Numbered from the stretch's first letter, positions 14,501-33,994 are shown. The stretch is DNA of 64,000 nt from Apostichopus japonicus (GCF_037975245.1 NC_092561.1:4762001-4826000), one strand, 5' to 3'. Notes: a model not told the origin generated them from the sequence alone. Numbers and translations: made by a program.

Positions 14501-14947
14501 GTAAAAGGTATAGCAGCTGACAGAGACAATACTTAATGATCTTAATCGACAGTATAAGGTGAGGCATAGAGTCAATACTTTTGATATTAAACCGAACATA
14601 TAAGGTGAGTTATACAAGTTTTTTCACACAATACTTAATACGTTTTAATTCACAGTATAAGGTGAGTTATTTAAGTTTTGTGAGCCATTCCCAGTTCTAG
14701 ATTCCAATTTTTCGTCGACCAGATGTTAACACTTTGTGGCATCCATCAAGCAAATATGATAACAAAAAGTATTCATAAATTGGTCTTTTATTCGATATTT
14801 GACGATAAAGGTTGATATAATACACTGTTGTAGATATAAATACATATGTATTTGCCGATTTATATAGCAAGGAAGCGAAATTACAAACTTACCCGACGTT
14901 GAAGTGGCTAACGTCACCATTAGAACAAGTACGCAAACTTCCATCAT
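238..14947 (-). CDS. Tie-like receptor, Ig/EGF ectodomain exons (gene continues beyond left edge)
   Basis: Exons in coding order: 14893-14947, 5913-6281, 5151-5384, 4762-4887, 3698-3862, 238-372. Every junction is phase 1 with an AG acceptor and GT donor (mostly gtaag), so the frame stays open for about 361 residues. Exon 1 gives a hydrophobic leader starting MMEVCVLVLMVTLA. Exon 2 is an Ig domain with cysteines in FTCILN and YACKAG. Exon 3 is a second Ig fold (PQDSGVYECY). Exons 4-6 are EGF-like; exon 5 carries FCLEDPYGCSCAPGFNGLDC, a signature I know from the second EGF repeat of vertebrate Tie1/Tie2. The Ig-Ig-EGF-EGF-EGF order and the SGVY...VR ending also match Tie. Fibronectin, membrane and kinase parts would lie left of base 238 and are not seen, so a secreted or kinase-less protein is possible. 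Assignment of exon 1, 8.6 kb away, rests on phase and leader only. Confidence 0.75.
2455..2534. repeat. (TA)n microsatellite
   Basis: About 40 uninterrupted TA units lie in the intron. Similar runs recur at 22030, 23636, 25434 and 34038. Confidence 0.95.
2948..3178 (+). mobile_element. tRNA-derived SINE, copy 1
   Basis: A tRNA-like head with box-B-like GGTTCCAGTC is followed by a body that recurs, in the opposite orientation, at 18551-18804. Shared body landmarks are ATTATGGACGTTAAATATGAA, the GACTTCGGTCAGC block and GGAGGATCTAAAATA. The head in this copy has a mutated box A (GAGGTCAGCGG). Confidence 0.75.
3698..3862 (-). CDS. EGF-like repeat 2 exon of Tie-like gene
   Basis: This 165-nt, phase 1-1 exon has acceptor cacaccag and donor gtaaga. 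It begins LSGPNCFGKNCQYNC and contains the FCLEDPYGCSCAPGF block that makes the Tie assignment most convincing. Confidence 0.85.
4548..4746. repeat. Degenerate ~35-bp minisatellite
   Basis: About five imperfect copies of a unit with ATGTCTCGAACATAATACTA and ATTTATAAGAAT landmarks lie in the intron beside EGF exon 1. Copies differ by several substitutions, so the array is not recent. Confidence 0.7.
4762..4887 (-). CDS. EGF-like repeat 1 exon of Tie-like gene
   Basis: This 126-nt, phase 1-1 exon has eight cysteines in an EGF/laminin-type spacing, ending CICPPGFSGERCEV. Acceptor is tccaaag and donor gtaagt. It directly follows the second Ig exon, as in Tie. Confidence 0.8.
5151..5384 (-). CDS. 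Ig domain 2 exon of Tie-like gene
   Basis: This 234-nt exon is phase 1 at both ends, with acceptor tttacag and donor gtaagt. The fold shows VNWRKDG (the Ig tryptophan) and TPQDSGVYECY. The first Ig cysteine is absent: the strand that should carry it reads GEDLTLAVSTK. Loss of the disulfide here resembles vertebrate Tie receptors, where this segment also deviates. Confidence 0.75.
5913..6281 (-). CDS. Ig domain 1 exon of Tie-like gene
   Basis: This 369-nt exon is phase 1 at both ends. Its acceptor follows a pyrimidine-rich stretch and the donor is gtaagt. It encodes 123 residues with paired Ig cysteines (FTCILN ... YACKAG) and a basic middle loop. A second possible acceptor AG lies upstream at about 6303, but that frame meets a stop. 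Confidence 0.75.
6431..6486. repeat. Nested hairpin in intron 1
   Basis: Outer arms TCGCCAGA and TCTGGCGA enclose inner arms TTAAATAT and ATATTTAA around an 8-nt loop. The sequence can fold as one long imperfect hairpin. Function unknown. Confidence 0.45.
6904..7172. repeat. Inverted pair of tRNA-like sequences (foldback element)
   Basis: On the minus strand, 6904-6975 reads as a near-complete tRNA: seven-pair acceptor with one mismatch, box A TAGCCTAGTTGG, anticodon stem CCCGC/GCGGG and T arm GGGTTCGAATCCC. The anticodon read from the loop is ATA, which is unusual. A plus-strand partial copy with the same GCATATAAAG and a CCCGGGTTCGAGTCCCGG T arm lies at 7130-7172. Between them, CAGAGGTTCGAAA and TTTTCGAACCTCTG also pair. 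A working tRNA gene is less likely than a tRNA-derived foldback repeat. Confidence 0.55.
8440..9330 (+). repeat. ~0.95-kb dispersed/tandem repeat, copy 1
   Basis: Shares landmarks with copies 2-4: ACCAAATGAGAA, TGCATCTGAAACCTGAGCCG, CAAATTGACAAAAAT, GGACAGGTACCGG and a 3' end with GACGATGCCTCTAAATGTAA. This copy is diverged. Short open frames in the copies are not convincing genes. The family is unidentified. Confidence 0.7.
9331..10240 (+). repeat. ~0.95-kb repeat, copy 2
   Basis: Head-to-tail with copy 1. It ends at GACGATGCCTCTAAATGTAA (about 10212), next to the LINE fragment. The same junction sequence reappears at 15615, suggesting that later insertions split a tandem array. Confidence 0.7.
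10250..12420 (+). pseudogene. Dead LINE reverse transcriptase fragment (L1/Tx1-like)
   Basis: Broken reading frames line up, in order, with a LINE pol. At about 10420: IRSRAQWIEEGENPSISFLN and a LEKRN-like DKRNN. At about 10675: EGPLCYDEVYNALKSMKNNN then PG, with TVEF after a stop. At about 11465: a frame resembling LIPKGDKPREF and RPISLLNIIYKIA. At about 11690: a frame resembling DL(E)KALDSVS. At about 12190: LRWFQYRILHRIIPTNKYL with a CX-type C-terminal block. This order and the C-terminal motif resemble the L1/Tx1 group. Many stops and frameshifts show it is inactive. No endonuclease domain or 3' tail was found, so the copy is 5'-truncated. Confidence 0.7.
12575..12910 (-). mobile_element. 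Penelope-like repeat with inverted hammerhead-bearing ends
   Basis: The body (antisense on plus) matches 26810-27180: AAATGACAAGTAACAGT, GAAGGGACA, ACACGCAC, TTAATGAGCATGGTGAACAC. Both ends carry the same motif in opposite orientation, at 12587-12612 and 12853-12889. The right-hand motif fits a hammerhead core (see separate entry). Such cores at repeat ends are known from Penelope-like elements. No reverse transcriptase of that type is present. Confidence 0.6.
12853..12889 (+). ncRNA. Hammerhead-ribozyme-like motif
   Basis: In order: CCT (stem I), CTGAAGA (core CUGANGA), GATCC-TGCTA-GGATC (stem II hairpin), GAAA (core), CGTC, then AGG that pairs with CCT. GAAACGTC would give a minimal stem III only by pairing ACGT between two copies, as proposed for dimeric retroelement hammerheads. 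Activity is inference. Confidence 0.5.
13139..14665. repeat. 46-bp minisatellite array, split by a MITE
   Basis: About nineteen near-identical 46-bp units (ATCTCTCATTGAAAGTATAA, then GGTGAGCTAAAGAACCAATA and CTTATG) run from 13139 to 14035. Units vary at a few sites (GGAGAG/GGTGAG, AGCC/AACC), hinting at higher-order amplification. Beyond the MITE at 14036-14392 the array continues as more diverged copies to about 14665. It lies in intron 1, close to the signal-peptide exon. Confidence 0.9.
14036..14392. mobile_element. hAT-type MITE with 8-bp target duplication
   Basis: The 357-bp element starts CAGTGGCGTAGGAA and ends TTCCTACGCCCTTG, i.e. imperfect terminal inverted repeats beginning CAG/CAA. 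It is flanked on both sides by CTCATGAT (14028-14035 and 14393-14400), an 8-bp duplication typical of hAT transposons. The interior has G-rich and C-rich runs that make it a foldback. It codes for nothing visible. Confidence 0.85.
14893..14947 (-). CDS. Probable first coding exon (signal peptide) of the Tie-like gene
   Basis: Two adjacent ATG codons (14942-14947) open a short frame coding a hydrophobic leader followed by TSTSG, a plausible signal-peptidase region. The exon ends in phase 1 at a strong gtaagt donor (14887-14892). The phase fits the acceptor at 6281, giving a GGA glycine across the junction. No other exon in the right phase was seen on this strand between 6282 and 14892. The link is inferred from splice phase and gene order; it could instead start an unseen gene. 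Confidence 0.5.
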
Positions 14948-15599
14948 GAGTTTCCTTCCCCTTACCGATATGTTACCGGCTGCTACCATTCTAGTCTACC
15001 AGGCTAGTGGCGTCCAAATCAGATCTGAAATATTGCCTTTTTTTTTGCACCCCTTACCATATAAGATGAAGGATGACAAGTGGTTGAAGTATCTTCGCGT
15101 CGGTTCCTCACCCAGCTATGGCAAAAAAGTCCGGCAATACCCGGTATCATATGCAATTAGACAGGTCATTTGATATGCACGATATCAGATTGGCTGAATA
15201 TTCATAACCTGCGAATATCTATCAACCGGAAAGTATGTGAAATGTAATCAGCTTGTTTACAGCCGAAGCTGGTATATCTGTTTCCGAGAAATCATGATCG
15301 CTTTGCTCTTCATTAAAATTGAGTTTACGTAATATAAAAAAAAATAGAATTTGCCGAAAGAAACTTTTCTGAACAAAACAATGACACAAAACCAAGGTGA
15401 CGTGCTAGGTTTGTGGTGTTATATATATAATAGTAATAAGTATAGAATTTCTTGCATTCAGCATCGTGCAAGCGAAACACATTTTCTGTTTCTTACCAAC
15501 ATCAATAAAATTTGCCAATTCTACCTTGATCGTTCGCGTATTTTCATAATTGTATGCATTTCGTATGACGCGTATCCATTAACTCTCTACATTATTACT

Positions 15600-16560
15600 T
15601 TAACATTCCTTACAAGCCCGACGGACGATGCCTCTAAATGTAACTGACGTTATCTAGGCAAATTATTTAGCTACAACATGTTTCTGACCATATTATGAAT
15701 ATTCAATCTTCTTGAAATGATCGAGATTGATTCAAAGGTTTATAGAAAAGGTTTGTTGAATGTAATGTAGACTAATGTTGCTGGCAAGGGGTATCATAAT
15801 ACCATATTAACCAAATGAGAACCATTGTATTTGAGCTTGCATCTGAAACCTGAGCCGAATAACTCTGTAAACAAATTAGTGAAGGTACAAAAAAAGGTTC
15901 CACGTACAGACGGTTTTACAATAATCCATTCCAAAAAGCAAACTGGCAAAAAATCACGCTTTCCATTTTAACTTTGAATGAGATTCTGAACTTTCCAGCT
16001 TTTGGAAAGTACAACGTTTTAGTACTTTCGAACAGAATATTCAAATTGACAAAAATGAACTCAAATAGCTACTTTTTACAGGGTGACAGGTTCGCAAAAG
16101 GCGCTAATTTTGTCAGAAACACAAAAGTGTGCCGCTTGTTTCAAGACTAAAGCTCAACCGGTTGCAACAGTGCGCCGATTATATACCACGTGTCAGGTTC
16201 CTTTAGGTACTTTATTTGAAATACGGACAGGTACCGGTCATTGCACAGGTGTCTGGCACTGCGCAGAAGGTTGGACACGGCCTGACATGCTTATGATGGC
16301 CTATGATCTATACAATGGCACTACTCTGGATAAACTTGGATTATCAATTGAAAATCTTGGACTTTCGGTTGATATTCCAAGTTTTATTCGAGAATCCAGG
16401 TTTATCAGACTGAGTCAAAAATTCAGAATCAGTCGAAAATTCATTATCAGTCGATATTATCAATGAACCTTGATTCTTGATAAACCTGGATTTCCAACCG
16501 CTAAACATGGTTTTTGTATTTATTGGACATTTGGCTTGCCATACACATTGTCCCTACATT
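15600..16560 (+). repeat. ~0.95-kb repeat, copy 3
   Basis: Starts with ACAAGCCCGACGGACGATGC and closely matches copy 2 throughout, including CAACCGGTTGCAACAGTGCG and GGACAGGTACCGGTCATTGC. Confidence 0.75.
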
Positions 16561-16664
16561 TGTGACTATCATCCAATTTCATGTTTTGATTTTTACTTTC
16601 TTTGAACAAACGTATCTCTACAAGAATGACGTATTTAAAGTGTGAGAAACATGATGAGACAAGA

Positions 16665-17470
16665 CTAATGTTGCTGGCAAGGGGTATCATAATACCATAT
16701 TAACCAAATGAGAACCATTGTATTTGAGCTTGCATCTGAAACCTGAGCCGAATAACTCTGTAAACAAATTAGTGAAGGTACAAAGAAGGTTCCACGTACA
16801 GACGGTTTTACAATAATCCATTCCAAAAGCAGAATATTCAAATTGACAAAAATGAACTCAAATAGCTACTTTCTACAGGGTGACAGGTTCGCAAAAGGCG
16901 ATAATTTTGTCAGAAACACAAAAGTGTGCCGCTTGTTTCAAGACTAAAGCTCAACCGGTTGCAATAGTGCGCCGATTATATACCACGTGTCCGGTTCCTT
17001 TAGGTAATTTATTTGAAATACGGACAGGTACCGGTCATTGCACAGGTGTCTGGCACTGCGCAGAAGGTTGGACACGGCCTGACATAGCCTATGATCTATA
17101 CAATGGCACTACTCTATATATGAATGTGGGTAAACTTGGATTATCAATTGAAAATCTTGGACTTTCGGTTGATATTCCAAGTTTTATCGAGAATCCAGGT
17201 TTATCAGACTGAGTCAAAAATTTAGAATCAGTCGAAAATTCATTATCAGTCGATATTATCAATGAACCTTGATTCTTGACTGATAAACCTGGATTATCAA
17301 CCGCTAAACATGGTTTTTGTACTTATTGGACACTTGGCTTGCCATACACATTGTCCCTACATTTGTGACTATCATCCAATTTCATCTTTTGATTTTTACT
17401 TTCTTTGAACAGACGTATCTCTACAAGAATGACGTATTTAAAGTGTGAGAAACATGATGAGAAAAAACAT
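16665..17470 (+). repeat. ~0.95-kb repeat, copy 4
   Basis: Nearly identical to copy 3, with an internal deletion near 16829 (the ACTGGCAAAAAATC...TTTCGAACAG segment is missing) and the same 3' flank (TTGTGACTATCATCCAATTTCAT). It is a recent local duplicate of copy 3. Confidence 0.75.
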
Positions 17471-17504
17471 CTAGCATATTGCAACCTGCTCTGTCCTATA
17501 GTTG

Positions 17505-17890
17505 CTTTATTTTTCTTTCCTTTTTTTGGCTTTGTTGTTTGTATGTTTGCAGCTCTTTTGAAGAGGATGTCTTTCTAATATATCTTTTCTAATTTGAACC
17601 ACTTTTTGTCCATTAAGAAAAATGTCATAATTAGAAAAAAACGATCCATTATCACTGGAAATGCCTGGAATGCCATTTTTCAATACAATTGAATATTTGC
17701 TTTACGCATGGCCATCATCACGGGGTTTAGGGGCAAGGGTTTGGGGGGATGGCCCCTCCACCTACGATTTGAGTGAGAAAATTAAGGAAGTGTAAAAAAG
17801 TAAAAAAGTGGTAATGAAAGTCAAGAAACAGGTGTCAGGCCCGTACGGAGAGGGTTGGGCAGTGATGACATTTTCAAGGTCAGGGTAGTT
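17505..17890. repeat. Dispersed repeat, copy A
   Basis: Matches 57690-58180 in the same orientation: TTTGAACCACTTT, CATAATTAGAAA, TTATCACTGGAA, TGCCTGG, a GGCCATC/GGGGTT block and a GGCCCGTAC-like end. Family unidentified. Confidence 0.6.
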
Positions 17891-18550
17891 TCTTCCAGCT
17901 ACCTCGGGGTTGTTATTAGCAAACAAAAATATATGGAACTCATCACAGATAGGTCACGGACTTAATGTCATGTAGAAGTAATGTAGATCAAAAGTCATTG
18001 GTACTGGTTTTTTGTTTGTTGGTTTTTTTTGGGGGGGGAGGGGGTGTTTCAAAATATATGAAAATTAAAATTCTACTCCTCTTTATTGAGACTCAATAAA
18101 GAATCATTAACTTGTTAGCCATGTGAAATTTATTTAACTACAAAATATAATGAAAATTTAAAAATTATTTCCAAGTAAGTTTACTACTCGGTGCGAGCCA
18201 ATGGTTATGATCATATTGTAAACGGCGAGGTTATGTTGAGTAGAAATTGGCAACCGAAGCTTTGCATAAAACCTTAATACCAGTAATTGCTTCATATTGT
18301 GTATCGTGTAATGTAACTAACTAACAAACATACACGTTTCAAATAACATATATAATTTACTACCTGTATTACACAGGGGTGTCTTCTTAATGTTTATATT
18401 TACAACATTAAATACATATACCGAAATAACATATGGCACGCTGGTCAAGAGACTGGCTATAGCCTAATATAAAAATATATAAAAAATGAATTGATCCACT
18501 CTCAACCTCAGTCCCCTTGCATCGACATTGTGGCTGTGTGATCATGTGTG

Positions 18551-18804
18551 TATGTTTGTATGTATGTAGGCCTATTTTAGATCCTCCTGCATGCAAGAAG
18601 GAACTCGCGAAGAAGCCTCATTGGCTTATCAAAGCCGCGAGCTGACCGAAGTCAGTCTCTTACATTCATATTTAACGTCCATGATTATGAATTGTCAATT
18701 GTCAACAACTCTGTAACTAGACGACATACATAAATCTTGGAGTGACTCGAACCGGGGACCTTATGATTGGAAGGCACCGGTGTTAACCACTGAGCTAGCA
18801 CTCC
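18551..18804 (-). mobile_element. tRNA-derived SINE, copy 2
   Basis: Better preserved than copy 1. Read on the minus strand the head is GGAGTGCTAGCTCAGTGGTT with box A TAGCTCAGTGG and box B GGTTCGAGTC, then the shared body to CCTAAATAGGCC-like sequence and a short ACATACATACA tail. It lies just downstream of the SH2 adaptor stop codon. Confidence 0.8.
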
Positions 18805-18940
18805 ACATGGCGCGCATGACGCGCATACGGTTACGTCAAATGTGTATCATGTCTCTTTGGAAAGGGAATAGCCTACTGCTGTTTGAATGCTTATGACGTA
18901 TGGTAAATCGTTTCCAAAAGTAATTTTCATGCATAGAGCT

Positions 18941-28881
<9,941 letters not shown>

Positions 28882-31800
28882 AACTGGTCATCAAAGCTCC
28901 TCTAATTCTTTCGATCAGACTGTTCATGAACAGTTGGTCTAGAAGGGGCAAAACGTTACGACAGATTATTACATGATATGAGACGTTTTATAGACTGTTA
29001 TTTTCACATGGGCGTCGATTTGCTTCTCAAAATTCCTTGCTGATGTGTCTCAGCATCGGTCTCAGAAAATCGGGAAAATTTATGTTACGACCCGCCCTGT
29101 GAGAAGGCTGTCAAAGTCCTAAGTGTTAATGAGTATTGAAATATATTTATTTAGACCAGTATATATGGACGCTTTCAGTTATTTGTGTGAGGGTGCGGAG
29201 TATTGTCCAGGTTACTATACTGAAACTATATATGCTTAGTAAATTGTTTACGAGTACTGCAGTATATATTTCTGAAATTTCGGACGAATCTCACTATCGA
29301 TCAGTATATTTTCAGTGACGAAAATGTTACTAAAACTTAAGTTGTAGTCAGGCTTACCTGGCTTACCATGGGGCTATTTTCATGATTTCTTATGCCTGAT
29401 TGAGTGATAAGGACAATGTCGTTCCTAGGTGTCCGTAAAGTTATAACATATTAACTGAACAGTTAATAATTTTGCATGAAATTGCTACTATCTTTTAAAG
29501 CGTTACATCATCTTTATATCGTTTCCATTGTTATAGCAGCCACTTGGGACAATTCTTTCTATATACTGTACTTACATGTCCCGCGTCAATGTACTTGTAT
29601 TGTCAGTATGAGTAGTATGAATATCATGTTATTATCAATTAAAATTTGAGGAACTGTTCATACTGTCAATACGAGTGCTTTGAATCATGAATGGGCGCCT
29701 CAATGCAGTTTAGAGAGGTATTAGCATTAGAAAACTGTCCCAACTGGCTGCATTGCCAAGAAATGTTCTACTCGAAAGACATTTTTCCCCATGATAAACA
29801 ATTTATAGCCTGCAGTACTTACATGGGGTATATTCACACGAATATATATGTGCACACCACATCCAAAGAGATGTGTATTTCAACTTGATGTCCGCCGTAC
29901 AAACTGTGAAGTCTCCTTGCATCAAATTGTGCACAGTATTTAATTGAAGTGGTACGTTGCAATCCTTTCGTATCGGTGGGTTGCCTTATGCTATATGTGG
30001 TAATAGTTTTAAAACAAGGTACATGTATAGGGGTGTACTAACACCATTAAATGAACTTTGATTCTGTTTGTCAAGCGATCATCATATCCCGGTAGATGTA
30101 CTTCCTTTACGGTATCACGTGATAAGTTATGACTATGCTTTTATCAGAATAAGTGTATTTATATAGTATGCTATAACGTCATTTGGCACAAACATCTATT
30201 TGCGAGAATAAGTCCTTTGCTAGAAATAGTGCATTTGTCAGAATTTATAAGTCAATAAATATAAGAAAAATTACGATGAACAAATCTGTTATTGTTTTCC
30301 TAAAGCTTAACAGTTCATATTATACGTTAGTCGTCTAACGTAGCCATATTCCATCTCAAAGCCACCGGAGGATAGTATAGGTATCATGATCATGAAAATA
30401 TAATTGACGACACTTCCTGCACATCTGTATATGACATATGTATAGGCCTACATGTGGTTTGAATTCATGTTTCTATCAATTAAAAGGTGAGGAACTGTTC
30501 ATACTGTCAATACGGGTGCTTTGAAGCATGATTTGGGAGGACAGTTTAGAGAGGTATGAGCGTTAGAAAACTCCCATTATAAATAAGTTATAGCCTGCAG
30601 TACTTACATGTGTTATATGTACGCGGTTATATATACCCGTATCTATATAGGCACACCGCATCCAGTGAGATGTAAATTCCATCTTGATGTTAGTTGTACA
30701 AACTGTAAAGTCTTCTTGCATCCAATTGTACACAGTATTTAATTGCACTTCAGTTAATTCAATGTGACAGCACAGAGTTTTATGCCTACGTGTCCGCTGC
30801 ACTGACGTGGCACCAAAAGATCCTTTCGTATCGGTGGAAAAAAAATACATATAGTGGGTGTACTAACACCACTACTGAACTTTGATTCTGTTTGTCAATA
30901 TAAGCATATCCTCAGAAACTAGGTTTCATTTGTGGTTCATGTATCCTTTCTTTTTAAGTCAATAATTATAGGAAACCCAAGATGACGACGAACAAATCTG
31001 TTATTGTTGTTCTATAATGCTTAACACGTCATATTATACGTAAGTCGTCTAACGTAGCCATATTCCATCTCAAAGCCACAGGGGGAATATTATAGATATC
31101 ATGATCATGAAAACTATGAAACTTCATGCATATCTTTAAATGACATAGGAGGTAGGCCTTGGGACAGTCACTGTTTGCCACAACAGCTACGGCAACCTTT
31201 TGACACTACACCAAACGTGTAGTGAGACCGTACAAGCTCTCACTCTAACATAGGTAATTTGTACTCGTATTCGCACTCGCGAATCAGTGTTCTCATATTA
31301 GTACCGGGGCCATTTTGAATAGTAGTCATAGGCGTAGGAGGCTGGAGCTGCAGCTTCACCCGAAGATATTGCCGTGAAAATTCGGGCAATATGCTGATAT
31401 TGTTTCGGGCACAGCAATAATTGAAATAATCTTGTTTGATGAGAATCAGTAGTTCTGTAGAAAACTCAGCCTCAGGTAATTAGACTAACGTTCTAAACTT
31501 GCCCGACTAATCCGACATTGATGTTGTGGAGTTTTGACACAGTTTGAACTCCATGGTTTCCTTCCATGTCCAATACTTTGTTGTGATATGTATCACTGTT
31601 GCAATTCTTTATAACGATTTCGATCCACCAGTATGCCTTTCCACATTGGTTACATTTTTCGGGCATATCGTAACAGCCCCCGCCCGCCCCCCCCCCTCCC
31701 CAAGCATAGTGGGCGTCTACACCCATGATGGTAGTAGTAGCAACGATGGACTGACGGTGATCTTGGTCTTTGGCAGAACAAAATCTGATCGAATTGTGCT

Positions 31801-32380
31801 AAGAAAAGTCCTACAGCAAATATTTACAGTCTACCTCAATATAATAATTTCAATAGTAGCTAAAATTCTAACCAAGTTATATATTTACATATATCTACCT
31901 AAACGGATTCCTAAACTAGTTAGCAATCATTTTTGAAATGTTCAACTTTAAAATATCGTTTTTGAGTGTGTTTTATTGGCAATTTCACCAACTGGCTATA
32001 CAGGTTAAAACTCAGCGAAGGACTGTATATTCATACAAATAAATACACGTTCCTGTTCTTCAGAGTAGCCTAACCCACTTACTAATTAAAGTAGTAAACA
32101 TCGGAAAATAACAGAAGTTTGAAGAATGCCTCAGTTCTGCCGAGATATTAAAACCCTGTAACTATATCAAATGCCCTATTGATGATAACTAAAAAGTATG
32201 TTATTAAAAAGGCCATTTTGTTGTAAAAAACTTTAAATACTGAGATTTGTGATTGAGAATGGACCGGGATCTATTTGTCTGAAGGTTTTTCCTCAAACAT
32301 TACGCCCCACCCCGCCACCTCCACTTCACCACACAAACACTCTCTACTCAGATTGAACCCTCTTCCGCCGCACACACACT
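28882..32380. other. Intergenic interval between SH2 adaptor and LRR receptor genes
   Basis: No supported exon. It holds a diverged tandem duplication (29636-31115). The SH2 adaptor promoter should lie just right of 28881; no core element was recognised. A minus-strand AATAAA (31972-31977) about 400 bp past the LRR stop may be its polyadenylation signal. Confidence 0.5.
29636..31115 (+). repeat. Tandem duplication of a ~0.75-kb segment
   Basis: Unit 1 (29636-30402) and unit 2 (about 30477-31115) share, in order, GAGGAACTGTTCATACTGTC, CAGTTTAGAGAGGTAT, TATAGCCTGCAGTACTTACA, AACTTTGATTCTGTTTGTCA, AAATCTGTTATTGTT and GTCGTCTAACGTAGCCATAT. Both end in ATCATGATCATGAAAA. Spacers differ by indels. 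No coding capacity is evident. Confidence 0.75.
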
Positions 32381-33994
32381 TTATATATTTTCGTATGTAC
32401 TCCTATCTGGGTTTTCCAGTGGTTGATCTAATGCTTTATCTGAGGCTATCCCGCAATTCTCGGAATCCTTACTAAGAGACCTTCCATCCATGCTTGAATC
32501 TAACGATAATTTAGCTGGTTGGATTTCTGTTTCTTTTTCTCCTTTGCTAGTTTCAATTTGTGCATAAATCGGTGTCAAGTTATAAATTTCGTCCCAATTG
32601 TCCCCGTTTCCAAATTTCTCTTCAACAACGATACCTGTTGAATCTGTCTCCAAGAATGTTTGGTTTGAGGGAATACTAAGTGAACCTCCGCTGTTGCTTG
32701 ATGATAATTGCGGTCGTTGTTTCTTGACCTCAAGTATTCCTTCACCATTTACCTTTGTTGTTTCAAATAATTTTATTTCTTCAAGTTTTGAGCTTTTATT
32801 ACATTTCTTTACCACGTTCATATTTTCGTACATATCTTCGGTCAGTAGAAATGATGATCCAGTTTGATCAAGGATTGAGACATCCTCGGCTTGCCTTGTC
32901 GGAGAAGATTTGTTGTCTGTTCTAACAAGTTTTTCATCATTGCTGATTGAAATATCCTTCCTTACAAAAGTTGGTGTCAAGTAAATACTTGTGTTATGAC
33001 ATGTTCCTCTTTCAACCTTTGCATGGCTATCTAGAATTCCGAGAGAACCCATCAATAACTCCCTGGAACGAGAACGCTTTCTATATCTAATCACTGCAAA
33101 CGTGAGCAATATTAGCAGAGACAAAAGCAACGTAAACAACATTGCTAGTTTGATTATCAACATGGTTGTTTCATCTTCAAACACAAGTGACGTCATTTCA
33201 GTCGTAGCAACTGTTTCCATATTAATCGTTGTGGACATCAGGTCAATGGAATGGTAATCTTCACTGGTATAGGCGTCTCCATCGTACGCACATGTAAAGT
33301 TTTGACGAGATAAGGAAGAAAACAGTACTTTTTTTAATTCAACGGGCAACCAACATCTAGTCTTAATGTCAAGAGAATTAAGGAAATGGATAAACGACCA
33401 CAAACTGCAATCACAAGTCCATGGATTCCCCCAAGCGCCGACAATTGACAGTTGGGAAAGACTGCGAAACAATTCTATTGAGACAAACGATAATCGATTT
33501 CTATCAATACGTAATGTTTTTAAGTTATGCAAATCTAGGAAGGCATCGTTATCAATAAATGTTATACGATTATTGGATATGTCAAGTATACGTAGGCTGA
33601 TAAGCCCTCGGAAGGTACCCGAGTTGATTTGGGTCAAATTATTTGTCGACATACGAATTTCATTCAAGTGTGACAATGACGAGAAAGATCCATCTTCAAC
33701 AGTTTCTAAACTATTCTTAGAGAGATTAATTTTTCTCAAGTTTTCATTAGCACTAAAGTCCTTGGTACTGATGTTGACGATACCATGACCATTGAGATCC
33801 AATATAGTAGTGTCATGAGGAATTTGTTGTGGAATACGAATTAAACGGTTGACTGTATTATTGCAAAAGAAAGTCGTAGACTGACAAAAGCATCCGAGTA
33901 CGTCCGGGCAGGACTGAACACCACTGACGACGCTGGCCAGGACTCCAAGCTTTAGTAAACAATTAATCACACACATAGTTACGACTATTGTCAT
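32381..33994 (-). CDS. LRR single-pass transmembrane receptor with tyrosine-motif tail (537 residues)
   Basis: An intronless frame. The start is placed at ATG 33992-33994, because the open frame further upstream runs through a TA microsatellite. The leader MTIVVTMCVINCLLK is hydrophobic. A cysteine-rich LRR N-cap (C29, C34, C36, C44) precedes about five LRRs (residues 60-185) with LxxLxLxxNxL patterns. An LRR C-cap begins GNPWTCDCSLWSF. A membrane span is at about 278-301, followed by YRKRSRSR. The roughly 230-residue tail has YLTP (338), YENM (389; fits both YxxM and YxN), YNLTPIYAQI (471/477) and a C-terminal YENI (534). It is likely a cell-surface adhesion or recognition receptor that recruits SH2 proteins when phosphorylated. 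No TIR or kinase domain is present. Exact family not recognised. Confidence 0.8.
   Translation of the reverse strand: MTIVVTMCVINCLLKLGVLASVVSGVQSCPDVLGCFCQSTTFFCNNTVNRLIRIPQQIPHDTTILDLNGHGIVNISTKDFSANENLRKINLSKNSLETVEDGSFSSLSHLNEIRMSTNNLTQINSGTFRGLISLRILDISNNRITFIDNDAFLDLHNLKTLRIDRNRLSFVSIELFRSLSQLSIVGAWGNPWTCDCSLWSFIHFLNSLDIKTRCWLPVELKKVLFSSLSRQNFTCAYDGDAYTSEDYHSIDLMSTTINMETVATTEMTSLVFEDETTMLIIKLAMLFTLLLSLLILLTFAVIRYRKRSRSRELLMGSLGILDSHAKVERGTCHNTSIYLTPTFVRKDISISNDEKLVRTDNKSSPTRQAEDVSILDQTGSSFLLTEDMYENMNVVKKCNKSSKLEEIKLFETTKVNGEGILEVKKQRPQLSSSNSGGSLSIPSNQTFLETDSTGIVVEEKFGNGDNWDEIYNLTPIYAQIETSKGEKETEIQPAKLSLDSSMDGRSLSKDSENCGIASDKALDQPLENPDRSTYENI

Larger units (their letters stand above)
14948..18940. 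other. Intergenic interval between Tie-like and SH2 adaptor genes
   Basis: No supported exon. Contents: upstream flank of the Tie-like leader exon (14948-15599), two further 0.95-kb repeat copies, a dispersed repeat (17505-17890) and a SINE (18551-18804). The flank near 14990-15350 should hold the Tie-like promoter, but no clear TATA box was recognised. Confidence 0.55.

Noticed and set aside
9729-17212. A family of frames beginning MTGSQKALILSETQKCAACF as a possible small gene family
   Set aside because: They occur only inside copies of the 0.95-kb repeat, diverge in length by frameshift and show no domain.
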